Origin: Dysidea avara
Taxonomy: Eukaryota; Porifera; Demospongiae; Dictyoceratida; Dysideidae
Length of the DNA stretch: 64,000 bases
Direction: 5' to 3'
Assembly: GCF_963678975.1 (NCBI RefSeq)
Contig: NC_089274.1
Location: forward strand, 26,971,053 to 27,035,052
Position 1 is the stretch's first letter. Each line of letters starts with the position of its first letter. The translations under genes and the position numbers were made by a program. Shown piece after piece: positions 45,246 to 56,114 of the stretch. The notes beneath the pieces were generated by a model, which saw only the letters and a program-made list of their open reading frames with translations, ran no database searches and was not told the origin of the DNA.

Positions 45246-47155
45246 GGTAGTATGTAGGCAATCCAATCAATTGCACAATACCTTGCATAATGCACTTGCA
45301 TTACAGAAACATACAGCTAAAAATAAATACAGAGAGTACAAGATTGCTTGCCTTGTGTTAAGACACTTGGCAATCACTAAGGAAGCCACAAAGCTGAGGT
45401 CCAAATTCCTTCTGCATTCAAAAAACGTTGCTTAAACCTCCCTTCAATCTCACACTCTGTCTTCTGCAAAATTAATACACGGATTGAATTCACATAGTGA
45501 GAAAGGAATTGAGAACCCACCTTTGTCACTACATTCTACTGTTTATGCTGACGAATGTTTGTATGAAGGTATACTACTGTTGATTTCCAGTAACTGAGGT
45601 GACTCTAGTCCACTCAGCTATCTAGTGAAGAGAGCTTTGTACAAATCATTCAAAGTTCAAACTCTCATGGTTACAAGCTTATAGATAATATTTTCTCCAT
45701 ATACCCCATTAAGAATTTCTGAACAGCATGACTTTCACAAGAACTTTGTGTTATAATTGGAAATACATACAATGCGTAGCAGTACTGTATATTGGAGACC
45801 ATGGCTTGCACTTTCTTACAAACAGCAACCAGCCATGTACACACAGTACCTTCATAGTTCCTTAACAGTATTTGGTAGAAATAACCAAGCCCCCGGCTTT
45901 AGGCCTATAGGATATTATTCAGTGGAAACATTTGCTGACTTATTACTGTCTTCAAACAAGTGTAACTTAACAGTTAAGGCTATGGGTTTGATTTTTTACA
46001 CTGTTGGACAGCATTCAGTTAACTTTAAGACAGTCAGATTGTAATGAATATTGAATAATAAACTGGCCACATTGGTTTAGGTTAACTTTCCTGGTCTGAA
46101 ACATAAAATTTACAATAAGTGACCTAGTAGTATATATTGTGGTATGTCAAAATGCACCTGTCAGGCTATTAGAGTATTTCAATGTTATTAATCACTACTC
46201 TTGCTATCGTAAAAAGAGAAATGGCTAAAGCTACCTCTCCCTAAGGTTGAGATGGTCTTCAGCCCATCTAGCCTGCCACTGATTATTGATTTTATGTTTC
46301 GAAAACCCCACCTGCAATTACATGTCTTTGCTGCCTAAATTTGGTCATTATTATATCATGCAAGTTTTCACCACTGTTCTATCATCTCAATGAATGGGAG
46401 TAATAAACTTAGCTAGGCATAGAGGAAGGCACAGTGCATGTATCATGGATCTTTTCAGCAGTAGTGCAAGGTGTCAATTTGCAGTACTGTGTAATGGCTT
46501 TGCTGTGTTCTGACTACAGAAACTATCCGTATTCTGTTGTATCGTATAGCAGCACTTCTTATACCGTTCCTTGTTTGTAAAGCTGTGTAACAGGCTATGA
46601 AACAAAGCATAATGACCACTTTATTTTTCAGTAATTGATAGTTGGGGCACATGTTTAGACGTAAAAATATTTTATGATGTCTGATACCATTCTTTTGATG
46701 TGTTATGCATATTCAGGCTCACCAATCATAATAAACAAGTACAAGGAAAAAATCTTACTCTTTGTAGCTACTTGTGTGCTATGCCGGGATTTTCTGTTCA
46801 TTAAACATCGTACTGCATTAATCCGCTAATACACAATACTGCAACGTTCAAATGGACAGAACATCCACAGTCCGGCATATGCGAACTACATATTGAGGTA
46901 TTAGCTATTATCTATGATCTAGTTAATCTAATAGAGCAGTCACCATACCAGAGTCACCTATTTTATTTCTCCCTGCAGGATCTAGAATTGGCAAATATAT
47001 AGTTGGGGTATAGCTAACTATAGCTATACCTTGCCTTCTGAGTGAGCCTAATCTCTCAGTGTAGTTTTTGATGTCACTCAACTGATGACTGCAGCTCAGA
47101 CTGTAGTCTTTACTCAGGGGCGGAGAAATAGGGGGTGAGGGGCAACTCCCCCCCC

Positions 47156-47187
<32 letters not shown>

Positions 47188-47533
47188 TTTTCCAATGCCT
47201 GAGTTGCCAGAGTAAAGCAACTATTTTAGTCCTTAACCAACTTACTTTGTCTTAATTTACTGGGATTTGTGCTATAGCCTAAAGGTTATGTAAGTATGGA
47301 ATACTGCATGAATCAGTGCTGGGAGTGCACAAGATCAATATACTCTAATAGAGCAGTCACCTAACTACTCTAATAGAACATTCAGCGGAATTACTGATAT
47401 GAGTTTGTCCTGCTATGTATGCAATTAATTCACTAACACTTATATCTATATGTAATCGACAGAATGAGTCTATCTGAAATTCCTTCATTTACCGATGAAC
47501 CTTATTGTACAGCCGGCCGAGTTTCATTCTAAC
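45246..47533. other. Gene-poor stretch with family E remnant
   Basis: No convincing gene; the 95-codon frame at 45757-46044 has no recognisable domain. 46440-46720 is a family E relative (AAGCTGTGTAACAGGCTATG, AATTGATAGTTGGGGCAC as at 61480-61560). The 27-bp motif occurs near 46160, 46925 and 47335-47385. Confidence 0.45.
47148..47186. repeat. Poly-C run followed by (CA)n
   Basis: About 25 C then about seven CA units, following CAGGGGCGGAGAAATAGG, which resembles the end of a family A element. Length is likely unreliable in any assembly. Confidence 0.9.
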
Positions 47534-47996
47534 ACCCGTAAGGCCATACCTACTGGATCTTATGTTGCGCGGGCAAAACTTCAGAAAATTTGGGTAGGTA
47601 GGTCGATTTGATAATGATAATAATAATTAGTACATAATAGAAAATTAAAGTATTATGAACCATACAAAAAGAGCAACAACTACAAAAAACGCTAATGAAA
47701 CATATAGGGTGTTCTGCAGCACCATAATGTATTGCTGTACAATGAATCAAACCTCTTGAATATAAGAACTATTTCGTTTGGAGTATCTTCACCATTAAAG
47801 CTCAACCTTTTGAAGAGTTTAATCCCTAGAGGAGCCTGGTTATCCCAATAGCTGATTTTCACTAGCACATACGAGATTGACCATCTTGGCACACGTGATC
47901 CTATATCACATGATTATCATTATCATTTCAGGTCATGAAAAAAGACAGTCGGTCGGGCCCGTGCAACATAGAATCCAATAGGTATGGCCTAACGGT
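47534..47996. mobile_element. MITE directly upstream of the TRAF gene
   Basis: AGGCCATACCTACTGGATCT...TGTTGCGCGGGC at the left pairs with GCCCGTGCAACAT...GGTATGGCCT at the right (arms of about 36 bp, few mismatches). 463 bp, no clear target duplication, no coding frame of its own. It ends about 28 bp before the first TRAF ATG, so it lies where promoter or 5' UTR would be. Confidence 0.8.
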
Positions 47997-48023
47997 GCCG
48001 CGGCTCTAATATATTCGTGAATT

Positions 48024-49389
48024 TTGGCGGGAAGATATTGCCACGTTGAACGGCCAGACAGATCCCCTATGACTAGTAAAGTGAAAAACCATGGAGGATA
48101 CGAGTACCAGTTTGTGTACAGTCCACCAGATCGCGTGTTTTGTGTGATATGCCAATTTCCCAGCCGAGACCCTCACTTGACAGTGTGTTGTGGGCACGTC
48201 TTCTGTAAGTCTTGCTTAGATCAAGTGAAGAATCAGAAGTCTCGTAGTGACAATGGGTGCTCAATGTGTCGGGATAAAAAATTTGTTGCATTTCCAAATA
48301 AGCAGGTAGAGCGTGAGGTAAAAAATCTGGATGTTTACTGCACCAACCAGAGAAAGGGTTGCCGATGGAGTGGCAAGTTAAACTCAATTCGTGATCATCT
48401 GAGTCACAGCAGTGGTTGTAAGTTTGAGATGTGGAGTGCCCTAATATGTGTGGAAAGACTTTACAGAGACGAAATTTGCCAGTTCACTTGGAGAATAATT
48501 GTCCACGTCTTATGCTTGTCTGTGAATACTGCCTCACTGCCCATTTTGCTAATGATGCACACTTTTCAAAATGCCTCTACCTTGCCCCAATAGTTGTAAG
48601 GTTTGAGGTAAAGTCATAGATATTCCTCGCAAAGAAATGGATAGCCACCTAGATGAATGCCCACTTGAAATTATCGAATGTCAGTATCATGAGGTGGGGT
48701 GTGATAGCAAGTTCCCTCGTAAAGACCAGAATAAGCACAACAAACAAAATGCAGAAGACCATCTCGTACTTACACAACAGGATTTATCTGACACTAAAGA
48801 ACAGCTTGCAAGTGCCCTTGGCAGAATTACTTCCTTGGAGGTCTGTCTGCATCAAAGCTTAACCGGAAGTGGGAGAAGCATAACAGTTGCTGGAGCAAGA
48901 TGGTCCATTCACTTATCAGCATTAGCAGCAACTTCATCAGCAGGAAACCAAAGTGTTCCAGTTGTCATGAAGATTTTTCCAAAGAAATGCAGGAATGTAT
49001 CTTTTTACACAAGTCCCTTTTATACGCACAATGGAGGATACAAGATGCAACTGCTTGTGTATCCTTATGGGTGGAATGGAGGATCTCACTTGTCTGTTTT
49101 CTTGTGTCTCATGAGTGGTCCATTTGATGATCAACTCAGGTGGCCTTTGAAGCAAACATTTCAGATAGTCTTGATGAATCAGATTGGCAATTATGATCAC
49201 CACAGTACTACAGTAAAATATGATGACCGCACTCCTAGCCAGAGTGGTGGTAGAGTAACACACATTAATCCATCTGGTGGATGGGGAGCACAAAGCTTTA
49301 TTACCCTTGATGACTTTTATAAAGCTACTCCAACTCGTCAGTTTTTCAAGGACAACTGTGCATTCCTTAAAGTAGTTTCCTTGCCCTAA
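48024..49389 (+). pseudogene. TRAF-like RING/zinc-finger/MATH gene with frame breaks
   Basis: Single exon. Order: RING finger (Cys40, Cys43, Cys56, His58, Cys61, Cys64, Cys79, Cys82 of the first frame), TRAF-type zinc fingers (CPNMCGKTLQRR, CPLEIIECQYHEVGC), a short coiled-coil-like stretch (HLVLTQQDLSDTKEQLA) and a C-terminal MATH domain (FYTSPFYTHNGGYKMQLLVY to FFKDNCAFLKVV). TRAFs are cytoplasmic adaptors and E3 ubiquitin ligases that bind activated receptors through MATH. The frame is broken three times: about 48430 and about 48573, each consistent with loss of one base from a G or C run, and TGA at 48604-48606. Both ends are otherwise intact. It is either a young pseudogene or a live gene with assembly indels. 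The true start may be the Met at codon 16. Confidence 0.88.
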
Positions 49390-49958
49390 TATAAATTGTT
49401 TCAAAATTGTGTTTAGACTGTTTACGCCAGTTATCATGCGTGTAACTAGATGCATCCTTAATTATAACAGTTTAAATGTAGTGCTGAACAAAGTGTATAC
49501 ATTTGATTATTTGACTATCACTGAAGTTAGTATGTGTGCATGTAAGGCCAAGCAAGGCTATTTTGCTCGCATGTCATGGTCTATGCATGGTTGTAGTTTA
49601 ATTTTCATCACATGATCTCTTTAATTTGTTTTACTGATGTTTTGTCAGGAAGCCAAATAGGTTGCTCTTGCAGCTGTGCACCTGAATATGTGATAGACAA
49701 TTTATATATGTTTTACAGCTGAGTGGCTTGAGCAATGGGCCAGGACCAGAGTAACAACTGTATACATATAATTATAAGCTCAACAAAGGGAACTATATAG
49801 GTGCATGGGCTTTAAAGTACCCACACAATTGATTTTACTCTCACTAAGGGCTTGCAATGGATTTTAGTGTGGAATCTTATCATTGAAAATAGTCTAATAA
49901 AGCAGTCAAATTTAGCTGAGTCATGGAAGTCAGAAGATATGTATGGTAAAGCTATAGT
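49390..49958. other. TRAF 3' flank
   Basis: No gene recognised; no good AATAAA close to the TRAF stop was found. Confidence 0.45.
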
Positions 49959-49983
49959 CAGTGTTGGGCAAGTTACTTTGTAA

Positions 49984-50433
49984 GGCCCCTATTTGGTGAT
50001 TATTAGTTTCTCATCCACCGCCCGCATCCTTCTTAAGCTACCGCATGGTAAGCCATTATTTACTCTGCACATGCTCAGAAGAACACGTGATACCAAACTG
50101 TTATAATTTTTGTTGATGAACGCTACAATGTGCTATATATCACCAGGAGAACTGTTGTTTTCCTTAGCAAATTGCTGCAGTGCCAGTTGCAATCGTGCTC
50201 TATCGACTTCATCAAAGCAGGCTTTCAGTTGACTGTCGAAAAACAGTTGGCGATCACGAAAAGTATAGAATCAGCTGGTGAAGGAAATGTTTGTAGTAAG
50301 AAAGAAAGACAATTTGGACAAGGTCTGTACATCAGTGTGTTAATATTATAAAATAATGGCATAATGGTAATACCCTCCCGCCCGCATCATAATAATTAGA
50401 AAGGCTGGATGAGAAAATCACCGAATAGGGGCC
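49984..50433. mobile_element. PIF/Harbinger-like MITE
   Basis: 450 bp, ends GGCCCCTATTTGGTGATTA and TCACCGAATAGGGGCC, flanked by the 3-bp duplication TAA. The undisturbed family C copy at 26195 reads TTTGTAAAAGTAAC across this site. A 3-bp TWA target fits PIF/Harbinger. The 73-codon frame inside (50130-50351) is not a recognised transposase. Confidence 0.85.
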
Positions 50434-50460
50434 TAAAAGTAACTAGTTACATATTACCAT

Positions 50461-50497
50461 AGATAATATACCTACTGTGTCAGTAGGTATATTATCT
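50461..50497. repeat. Small perfect hairpin
   Basis: AGATAATATACCTACTG and CAGTAGGTATATTATCT pair fully around TGT. It is an insertion relative to other family C copies. Confidence 0.9.
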
Positions 50498-50907
50498 AGG
50501 ATATTACATATTACTTGCAACTGAACTATTTAGTTACAGTTACATATTACTCATAAAATAAAGTAACTATAATAATATTACATATTATTACTTTGTGTCC
50601 ACAGCCTTAAGCTGTCACGTGTGAAACTACCACTTTATCACGTGACATAACTGCGTTGTTGGACAATGTGCAAATCTTGGTTATAAGTAAGAAGCTGGTG
50701 AATAAGCTTCATTCAGTAGGCTTCGTTACTTCGTTGTGGCTATAGGCGTTACTCAGAGGATAACTAACAAGATTAGTAACTTCGTTACTTGTAGTAATAA
50801 TATTACGTAATATTAGACTCGTTACAGTAACTTATTACTTTAATAGGTAAGTAAAGTAACTTGAGTTATATTACCTGTTTTTTATAGCGTATTTCGTTAT
50901 ATTACTT

Positions 50908-51163
50908 ACAGGGGCGTAGCCAGGATTTTTTGAATGGGGGTTCCAGCACTATAGCATTGAGTTACCAGAAGCAGGGGTCTAGGGGCTGTGCCCCCAGCCG
51001 CTGAGAGACTGTCAATATTTTAATGAATCAAAACTCAGCAAATTGCTATATTTTATGCAAAAGTATACATTAATTATGATGCATATAAGTGCCCCTGGGA
51101 TGAAGGTAGTACTAGATAAAGCTACCTAGTGGAAACAGACAGCTTAACACAGAGACACATATA
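50908..51163. repeat. Fragment of a CAGGGGCG-type repeat
   Basis: CAGGGGCGTAGCCAGGATTT followed by GGGGGTTCCAGC and a GGGGCTGTGCCCCCAGC hairpin. Resembles family A ends, but the opposite end is not visible. Confidence 0.4.
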
Positions 51164-51613
51164 TAGGGACCCGCCGATTATGCTCATAATTTTGCCTATT
51201 ATGCTATGCTGCACTGCTCAAAAATTCACCTATTATGCTTAAATTAATGCTCAATATTTACCTATTATGCTCGATTATGCTCAATGTTCATGCCTTAGTT
51301 CATATGCTTTGCTACTAGTTTAACACTGTATAGAAAGAAAAAAATGAGTGGCTGGAACACAAATAATAAATTCTTGCTGCATATAAAGAGAAAAGATCGA
51401 TATGCTCTAATAGAACAGTCAGTTTGATGATTGTTCTATTAGAGTTACTGACTGCTCTATTAGAGTATATCGATCTTATTTTGCAATTGTCATTTTTCCA
51501 GCAAGAATTTATACTATCGTACAAATATTTAACCTATTATGCTGGCATTATGCTCAATGCTTTTAGGTACCTATTATGCTCAAAATCACGCCAGCATAAT
51601 CGGCGGGTCCCTA
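51164..51613. mobile_element. hAT-like MITE, TAGGGACCCGCCGATTATGC family
   Basis: 450 bp with exact 20-bp inverted ends TAGGGACCCGCCGATTATGC and an 8-bp duplication CACATATA (51156-51163, 51614-51621). The interior is built of CTATTATGCTC repeats and carries an inverted pair of the 27-bp motif (about 51390-51475). Confidence 0.93.
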
Positions 51614-51727
51614 CACATATAGTAATCTGTAAGTGATAGTTATATCTCGCTGTGGTAGCTATAGGAGCCATGAATTCACTGATACAAATGGAATGACTTA
51701 CAATCAAAACAATATAACTATACAAAT

Positions 51728-52208
51728 ATGCATAGTATGAATTCATTTTGCATAACGCAAGTGATAAATTACTGGAGCTCTATATCTTTAAACACTGCAC
51801 ACCAAAGATCTTCTGCATTTAATCTTACTTTAGTTGAACGTCGCAGATTTCATATTGCCATACAAGTATACAAGATCTTAAAAAGGCTATCACCCTCCTA
51901 CTTACTTTCCACCTTCAAATCTGCTTTATCCGTCACAGGTCGTGCAGGGCGCAATGTCCATCGTTTGTATGTACCTGCTGTGCGATTAAACTATGGCAAA
52001 CGAAGTCTATATTATCGTGGCACAACTATATGGAACAGCCTGCCTACCTCAATCACCGAGATGAACTCATTAAATAGCTTTAAGCTAGCTTATTTAAGTC
52101 ATATTTAGTTAATTGTGTGTATATATGTACCTATATTGTTTTTGTATGCTTGTTCAGGGCACAGCTGAAAAACAGCTTTTGCTGATGCTGTCTCCCTGTC
52201 TAAATAAC

Positions 52209-52250
<42 letters not shown>
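51728..52250 (+). pseudogene. LINE 4: 3' end fragment with poly(A)
   Basis: A frame to TAG at 52106-52108 encodes the typical LINE C-terminus (VYKILKRLSPSYLL, GRAGRNVHRLYVPAVRLNYG, RGTTIWNSLPTSI). A short 3' UTR and a run of about 35 A (about 52212-52246) follow. Unlike LINEs 1 and 3 it ends in poly(A), so it belongs to another lineage. All catalytic domains are missing. Confidence 0.85.
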
Positions 52251-53250
52251 TAGCAGTTTAAGGTCATGCTATAAGTTTTGCATTTGTGACATGTTGACAC
52301 ATTTTAGTACCCATAAATTAGGTATCCCATAGCAACAAGCGCACGCATCTTGCTATTCTACACCCTCTCACTCAAATTAGAACTACTCCATCATTTTTAA
52401 TCCAATGGACATGAAATTTTCACACAAGCTACTTTAGCAATTTTGCCAAAGAAGAGCGTTTGCCATTTTTAAATAGCAAGTTCAGATGATGAATAACATG
52501 GAAGTAAAGAAAAGGATTTCTGGGAGTGTCAACCCAAAAGATAAATATGTGATGAATGAGAAGCTAAAAGACAAAATTAAAAACGCACAATGGTTTGTGC
52601 TGTTTAGCATAGTGTATCATAAAAGTATCAAGGCTCTAGTGTGTAAACTGTAGGACTAGTTCTAGTATAAAGGGAAAAATTGTAACTCATGTTCTAAAGC
52701 AAATTTAGCAGTTGGGTTTGGACTAAACTGTGTACTAGTGTTAGCATATATCCAGTAAAAAAGTACAGAACATTTGCTAAAACCATTTGTAAGTTATAGA
52801 ACAAATTAAATTTCACGGGAAGCCATATAAGCGGACTGTACAGAGCACCCTTAATGTTAGAATGTCTGAAAAACTTCATATGGACTTGGATATATTTACA
52901 TGCATGTTCTATTAGAGTATACCTGACTGCTCTATTAGAGTATAAACCTGACTGCTCTATTAGAGTATATACCTGACTGCTCTATTAGAGTATATCGATC
53001 TCTTTTAACAAGTTTTGAACAGGGCTCATGTTACCTCTGTGAATCCTCAGTTCCCTGAGAGATGAATGCAAGCTTTATCAATTGTTGTGCTGCGCCATTA
53101 CACTATATTACTCACTCATTTTGTCCTGCCACACTAAATGGTGTGTTAAGATCCTGCTTGCAGAAGTCTAAATTTTACAGGGGGGTACGCCCCTGTTCCC
53201 GGGTATGCCCGAGTGTAGCTACGCTACTGGCTTGTAGCTCGCCAATGGTT
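52251..53250. other. No gene seen; short motif array
   Basis: Apart from the tandem motif array at 52903-53000 listed separately, no gene or element was recognised. Confidence 0.45.
52903..53000. repeat. Tandem array of the 27-bp dispersed motif
   Basis: Four neighbouring copies of CTGACTGCTCTATTAGAGTA, separated by a few variable bases (TACC, AAACC, TATACC), the last followed by TATCGATCT. This is the clearest repeat unit of the motif found throughout the window. Confidence 0.88.
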
Positions 53251-53385
53251 GAAGTTATGTGTACCAAATTTTCACACGTTTTACACCAATTCCTTACCTT
53301 CCAGAGCATCCACTGTGCAAGTAGCCAACAACTAAGTTTCCCGCCATTTTAGAACCGAGGTTGACTGTATCAGGCGAGCTGCAAG

Positions 53386-54243
53386 CAGTGTTGCCATGCT
53401 GTGAATAAAGTTCATAGATTTATGAACTTTTTGTCTTGTTTGTGAACCTGAAATAATCTATGAACTTTTTATGAACTTTTGGCTGGTTTGTGAACCTGAA
53501 ATAATCTATGAACTTTTTTATGAACCTGGAGTAATCTGTGAACTTTTTATGAACTTTTGGCAATTTTAGGTGATAACCTTTTTTTTTTTTTTTGCTCTTC
53601 AGTGCCCTACTAACCCAGAGATCCACCTATTTACAGTGTTGGGAGTAACGCGTTACGTAATATTATTACTTTTGTGGTAACAAACTAATATAACGAAATA
53701 CGCTATAAAAACAGGTAATATAACGCAAGCTACTTTACTTACAAATGTAACGCGTTACCTAAGTAATATAGTTACTGTAACGAGTCTAATATTACGTAAT
53801 ATTATAACGAAGTTACTAATCTCGTTAGTTATTCCTGAGTAACGCCTAGCCACAACAAAGTAACGAAGCCTACTGAATGAAGCTTATTCACCAGCTTCTT
53901 ACTTATAACCAAAATTTGCATATTGTCCAACAACGCAATCATGTCACGTGATAAGGTGGTAGTTTCACACGTGACAGCTTAAGGTTGTGGACACAAAGTA
54001 ATATAATATGTAATATTATTACAGTTACTTTATTTTATGGGTAATATGTAACTGTAACTAAATAGTTCAGTTGCAAGTAATATGTAATATGTAACTAGTT
54101 ACTTTTACAAAGTAACTTGCCCAACACTGCCTATTTATAATGTGTAGGCTAGTTTTCGGAAAGTGACTATGGATTTATGAACTTTTTATGAACAAATTTA
54201 TTTTTTCACACGAAAATTTGGAGCAAATCATCTGGCAACACTG
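53386..54243. mobile_element. hAT-like MITE nested in family B copy 2
   Basis: Ends CAGTGTTGCCA and TGGCAACACTG, flanked by the exact 8-bp duplication GCTGCAAG (53378-53385, 54244-54251). The interior repeats TATGAACTTTTTATGAACTT-like units. Family B copy 1 (about 475-490) has the uninterrupted site. A further MITE is inserted within it. Confidence 0.93.
53634..54129. mobile_element. hAT-like MITE, family C copy 3
   Basis: 496 bp, reverse orientation relative to copy 1; ends CAGTGTTGGGAGTAACGCG and GTAACTTGCCCAACACTG, with exact 8-bp duplication CCTATTTA on both sides (53626-53633, 54130-54137). Confidence 0.95.
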
Positions 54244-54784
54244 GCTGCAAGTTCGGTGGGAGGCGGGGGCCCTGGAAGGCGGGCTAGATGGTGTTCAAAA
54301 ATTGAAAAGGAAGGCCAAGGGATGAATTAGGCCAAGTTTTGGGTCATTGAGGTCTCAAAACTGGCTAAAATGAAAGGAAATTCACAGCAGAGGTACTTAT
54401 TCAACACTACAGAGCTGTACAGCCACATACAGTCATCCCCAGACTGACCAGAGCCCCATTAATTATAAGGCCCCACACCACACGTACGGATCGCCACTGG
54501 GCTTGGGAAAAGCAGCCAGCAAAACCACACAAGTCTAGCTGATTTTGATTGTGGAATTAGATAGTTTATTCATGTAGCTTTGTGTCCTGGGTGAAAAATC
54601 GAATCTGCTGACATGGGCGATAAGACCGGTTTTCTCAGACTAGGTCACATATAAGCAATGTTATATGGCATTTACACCTATGCAGATGAGGATTTCTTTA
54701 CATAGTGGTCTTGAAGAAAAACACTTAGACACTTGCAATAAACTTCATGGTGAAGTGGTCAGATGATCAATGTGAATGAGTAGT

Positions 54785-55183
54785 GCATAGCCTAAATATT
54801 TTGAGGGGAAATTTTTTTAAGCTAAAATAAAAATATTTGCGGATTTGTACTTCCAAAATGTATTAGAGTACCATATAGCCTAAATATTTTCAAGGGGGCA
54901 AATATTTCGAGGTTGAGCAATGTTGCTAAAAATAAAATTTTCACGGATTTGCAAACACTCCCAAAATGTATTAGACTATATGGAGGTCTAAATATTTCAG
55001 GGGTAAAATTTTCACTGATAGCACCCAAAACTGCAAAATCAGCGAAAATTCCCCCCCTCGAAATATTTAGGCTATACGGTATACTGAGTTCTAAATATTT
55101 CAAGGATAAAGTTTTGTTGGTAACTCCCAAAACCACAAAATCAGCAAAATTTCCCCCTCGAAATATTTAGGTGATACGGTACA
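54785..55183. repeat. Inverted-repeat element rich in AAATATTTCGAGGGGG
   Basis: GCCTAAATATTTTGAGGGGA at the left and TCCCCCTCGAAATATTTAGG at the right are inverted, and at least three further related segments lie between in both directions. Opposing frames of about 85-104 codons in it are products of the palindrome. Confidence 0.65.
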
Positions 55184-55946
55184 TACACAGATCAGTGAGT
55201 AAATGTTGCCAATATCTGTGACATATATCAAAAGGTGGCACTGAGCAGGAATTGTGATTTTGGGGAAGGAATATAGATAAGTTAATGTTCTACACCAATA
55301 CCTTCAGTGCTCTGTAGAGGACAAACAATTGCAGTTGGAAGCTTTATTTTTTAGCTATTATACTCTAGATGATGAGCACTTCATGTGGCACAAAATCCAC
55401 TTTGATGCATACATCAGCTGGCGAGAAACTAATGTGCAAGATACCTTTTTCAAACATTTTACATGCTAGCAATAAAATGCTATAACAGTAGACTCTTTTA
55501 CTGATCTTAACATCAAAATAATTATAGTGAAATACCTGTGGCTTCACTCATGAGAAATTCTGAACAATTACATGCAATCATATATCAAAGTTCAATTTTT
55601 TTTTGTGAAAAGTATAGTTACCTGCCTATTGTATAATAAATTATTATTTTGCACACAATATTCATCTTGTACTGGTCAACTATAATAAATGTACATCCAT
55701 TTCTATGTCCAATAATAAGTATCCATTTGCCAACAGAATCGTATATAACAAGACCAATGCCTCTACTACTGGCCTCTCATTGCTCTATAGAAACAACAAT
55801 TATTTAAGACAAGATCCTTGTTCAACACATATTTTTTTTAAAAAACACATAATATTGTCTAAGTGTATACAAACCTAATGCAATGTCAGCACAGCAACTA
55901 CAATGATAACTAAAAATTTCTGTCTGCTAAAAATAAAGCTGTCTGT
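55184..55946. other. 3' flank of the minus-strand GST exon
   Basis: No gene recognised. AT-rich; possible poly(A) signals occur (ATAATAAAT near 55635), but none can be assigned. Confidence 0.4.
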
Positions 55947-56114
55947 CTAATTTTCAGTCTTTGGCCTAGTCTCCAACCACTTCTTAATGTTTGGTAGAGC
56001 AGCTACATCATCGTGAAATTTCTGGAGCACAGGGTAGTCAGCTAGGTTGACACCAAACTTAGCTGCTAATCCATCCAACAGGTAATATCCTTGAATGTCC
56101 ACCCATGAAAGTTT
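55947..56114 (-). CDS. Glutathione S-transferase, sigma-like: terminal exon
   Basis: Minus strand: after an acceptor TTTTTTTAG, 55 codons read KLSWVDIQGYYLLDGLAAKF, then GVNLADYPVLQKFHDDVAA and PNIKKWLETRPKTEN, then TAG. This is the closing helix region of the GST C-terminal domain; LDGLAAKFGVNLADYP is closer to ordinary sigma GSTs than the exon at 1223-1390. Earlier exons should lie at higher coordinates but are not found in the 500 bp before the family D element or beyond the 6.5-kb nest, so either the intron is long and runs past the window or the exon is an orphan. Confidence 0.86.
   Translation of the reverse strand, partial: KLSWVDIQGYYLLDGLAAKFGVNLADYPVLQKFHDDVAALPNIKKWLETRPKTEN

Larger units (their letters stand above)
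49959..50907. mobile_element. hAT-like MITE, family C copy 2, right end lost
   Basis: Starts CAGTGTTGGGCAAGTTACTT and follows the family C sequence, interrupted by a Harbinger-like MITE and a small palindrome. It stops at TATATTACTTA, where CAGGGGCGTAGCCAGG of another repeat begins, so the right terminal repeat and target duplication are missing. Confidence 0.85.
53250..54650. mobile_element. TIR element, family B copy 2, interrupted
   Basis: Reverse-oriented relative of 69-710: shared blocks include GTAGCCAACA..AAGTTTCCCGCCATTTTAG and GGTGGGAGGCGGGGGCCCTG. The right end GGGCGATAAGACCGGTTTTC matches the family B terminus. It is split at 53386-54243 by another element. Confidence 0.65.

Noticed and set aside
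45757-46044. 95-codon frame between LINE 3 and the TRAF gene
   Set aside because: No recognisable domain, no splice or promoter support, and no second copy to test conservation.
48937-49455. 172-codon minus-strand frame
   Set aside because: Lies opposite the MATH domain of the TRAF gene, whose plus-strand reading matches a known family.
51728-51790. First codons of the LINE 4 frame as part of the LINE protein
   Set aside because: The first roughly 20 codons do not resemble LINE sequence; the 5' junction probably lies within them.
52209-52250. Poly(A) run as evidence of a processed pseudogene
   Set aside because: The frame in front of it is a LINE C-terminus, so it is the LINE's own tail.
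54822-55170. Opposing frames of 104 and 85 codons
   Set aside because: Both come from an inverted-repeat element with repeated CTAAATATTTC units, which gives similar frames on both strands.
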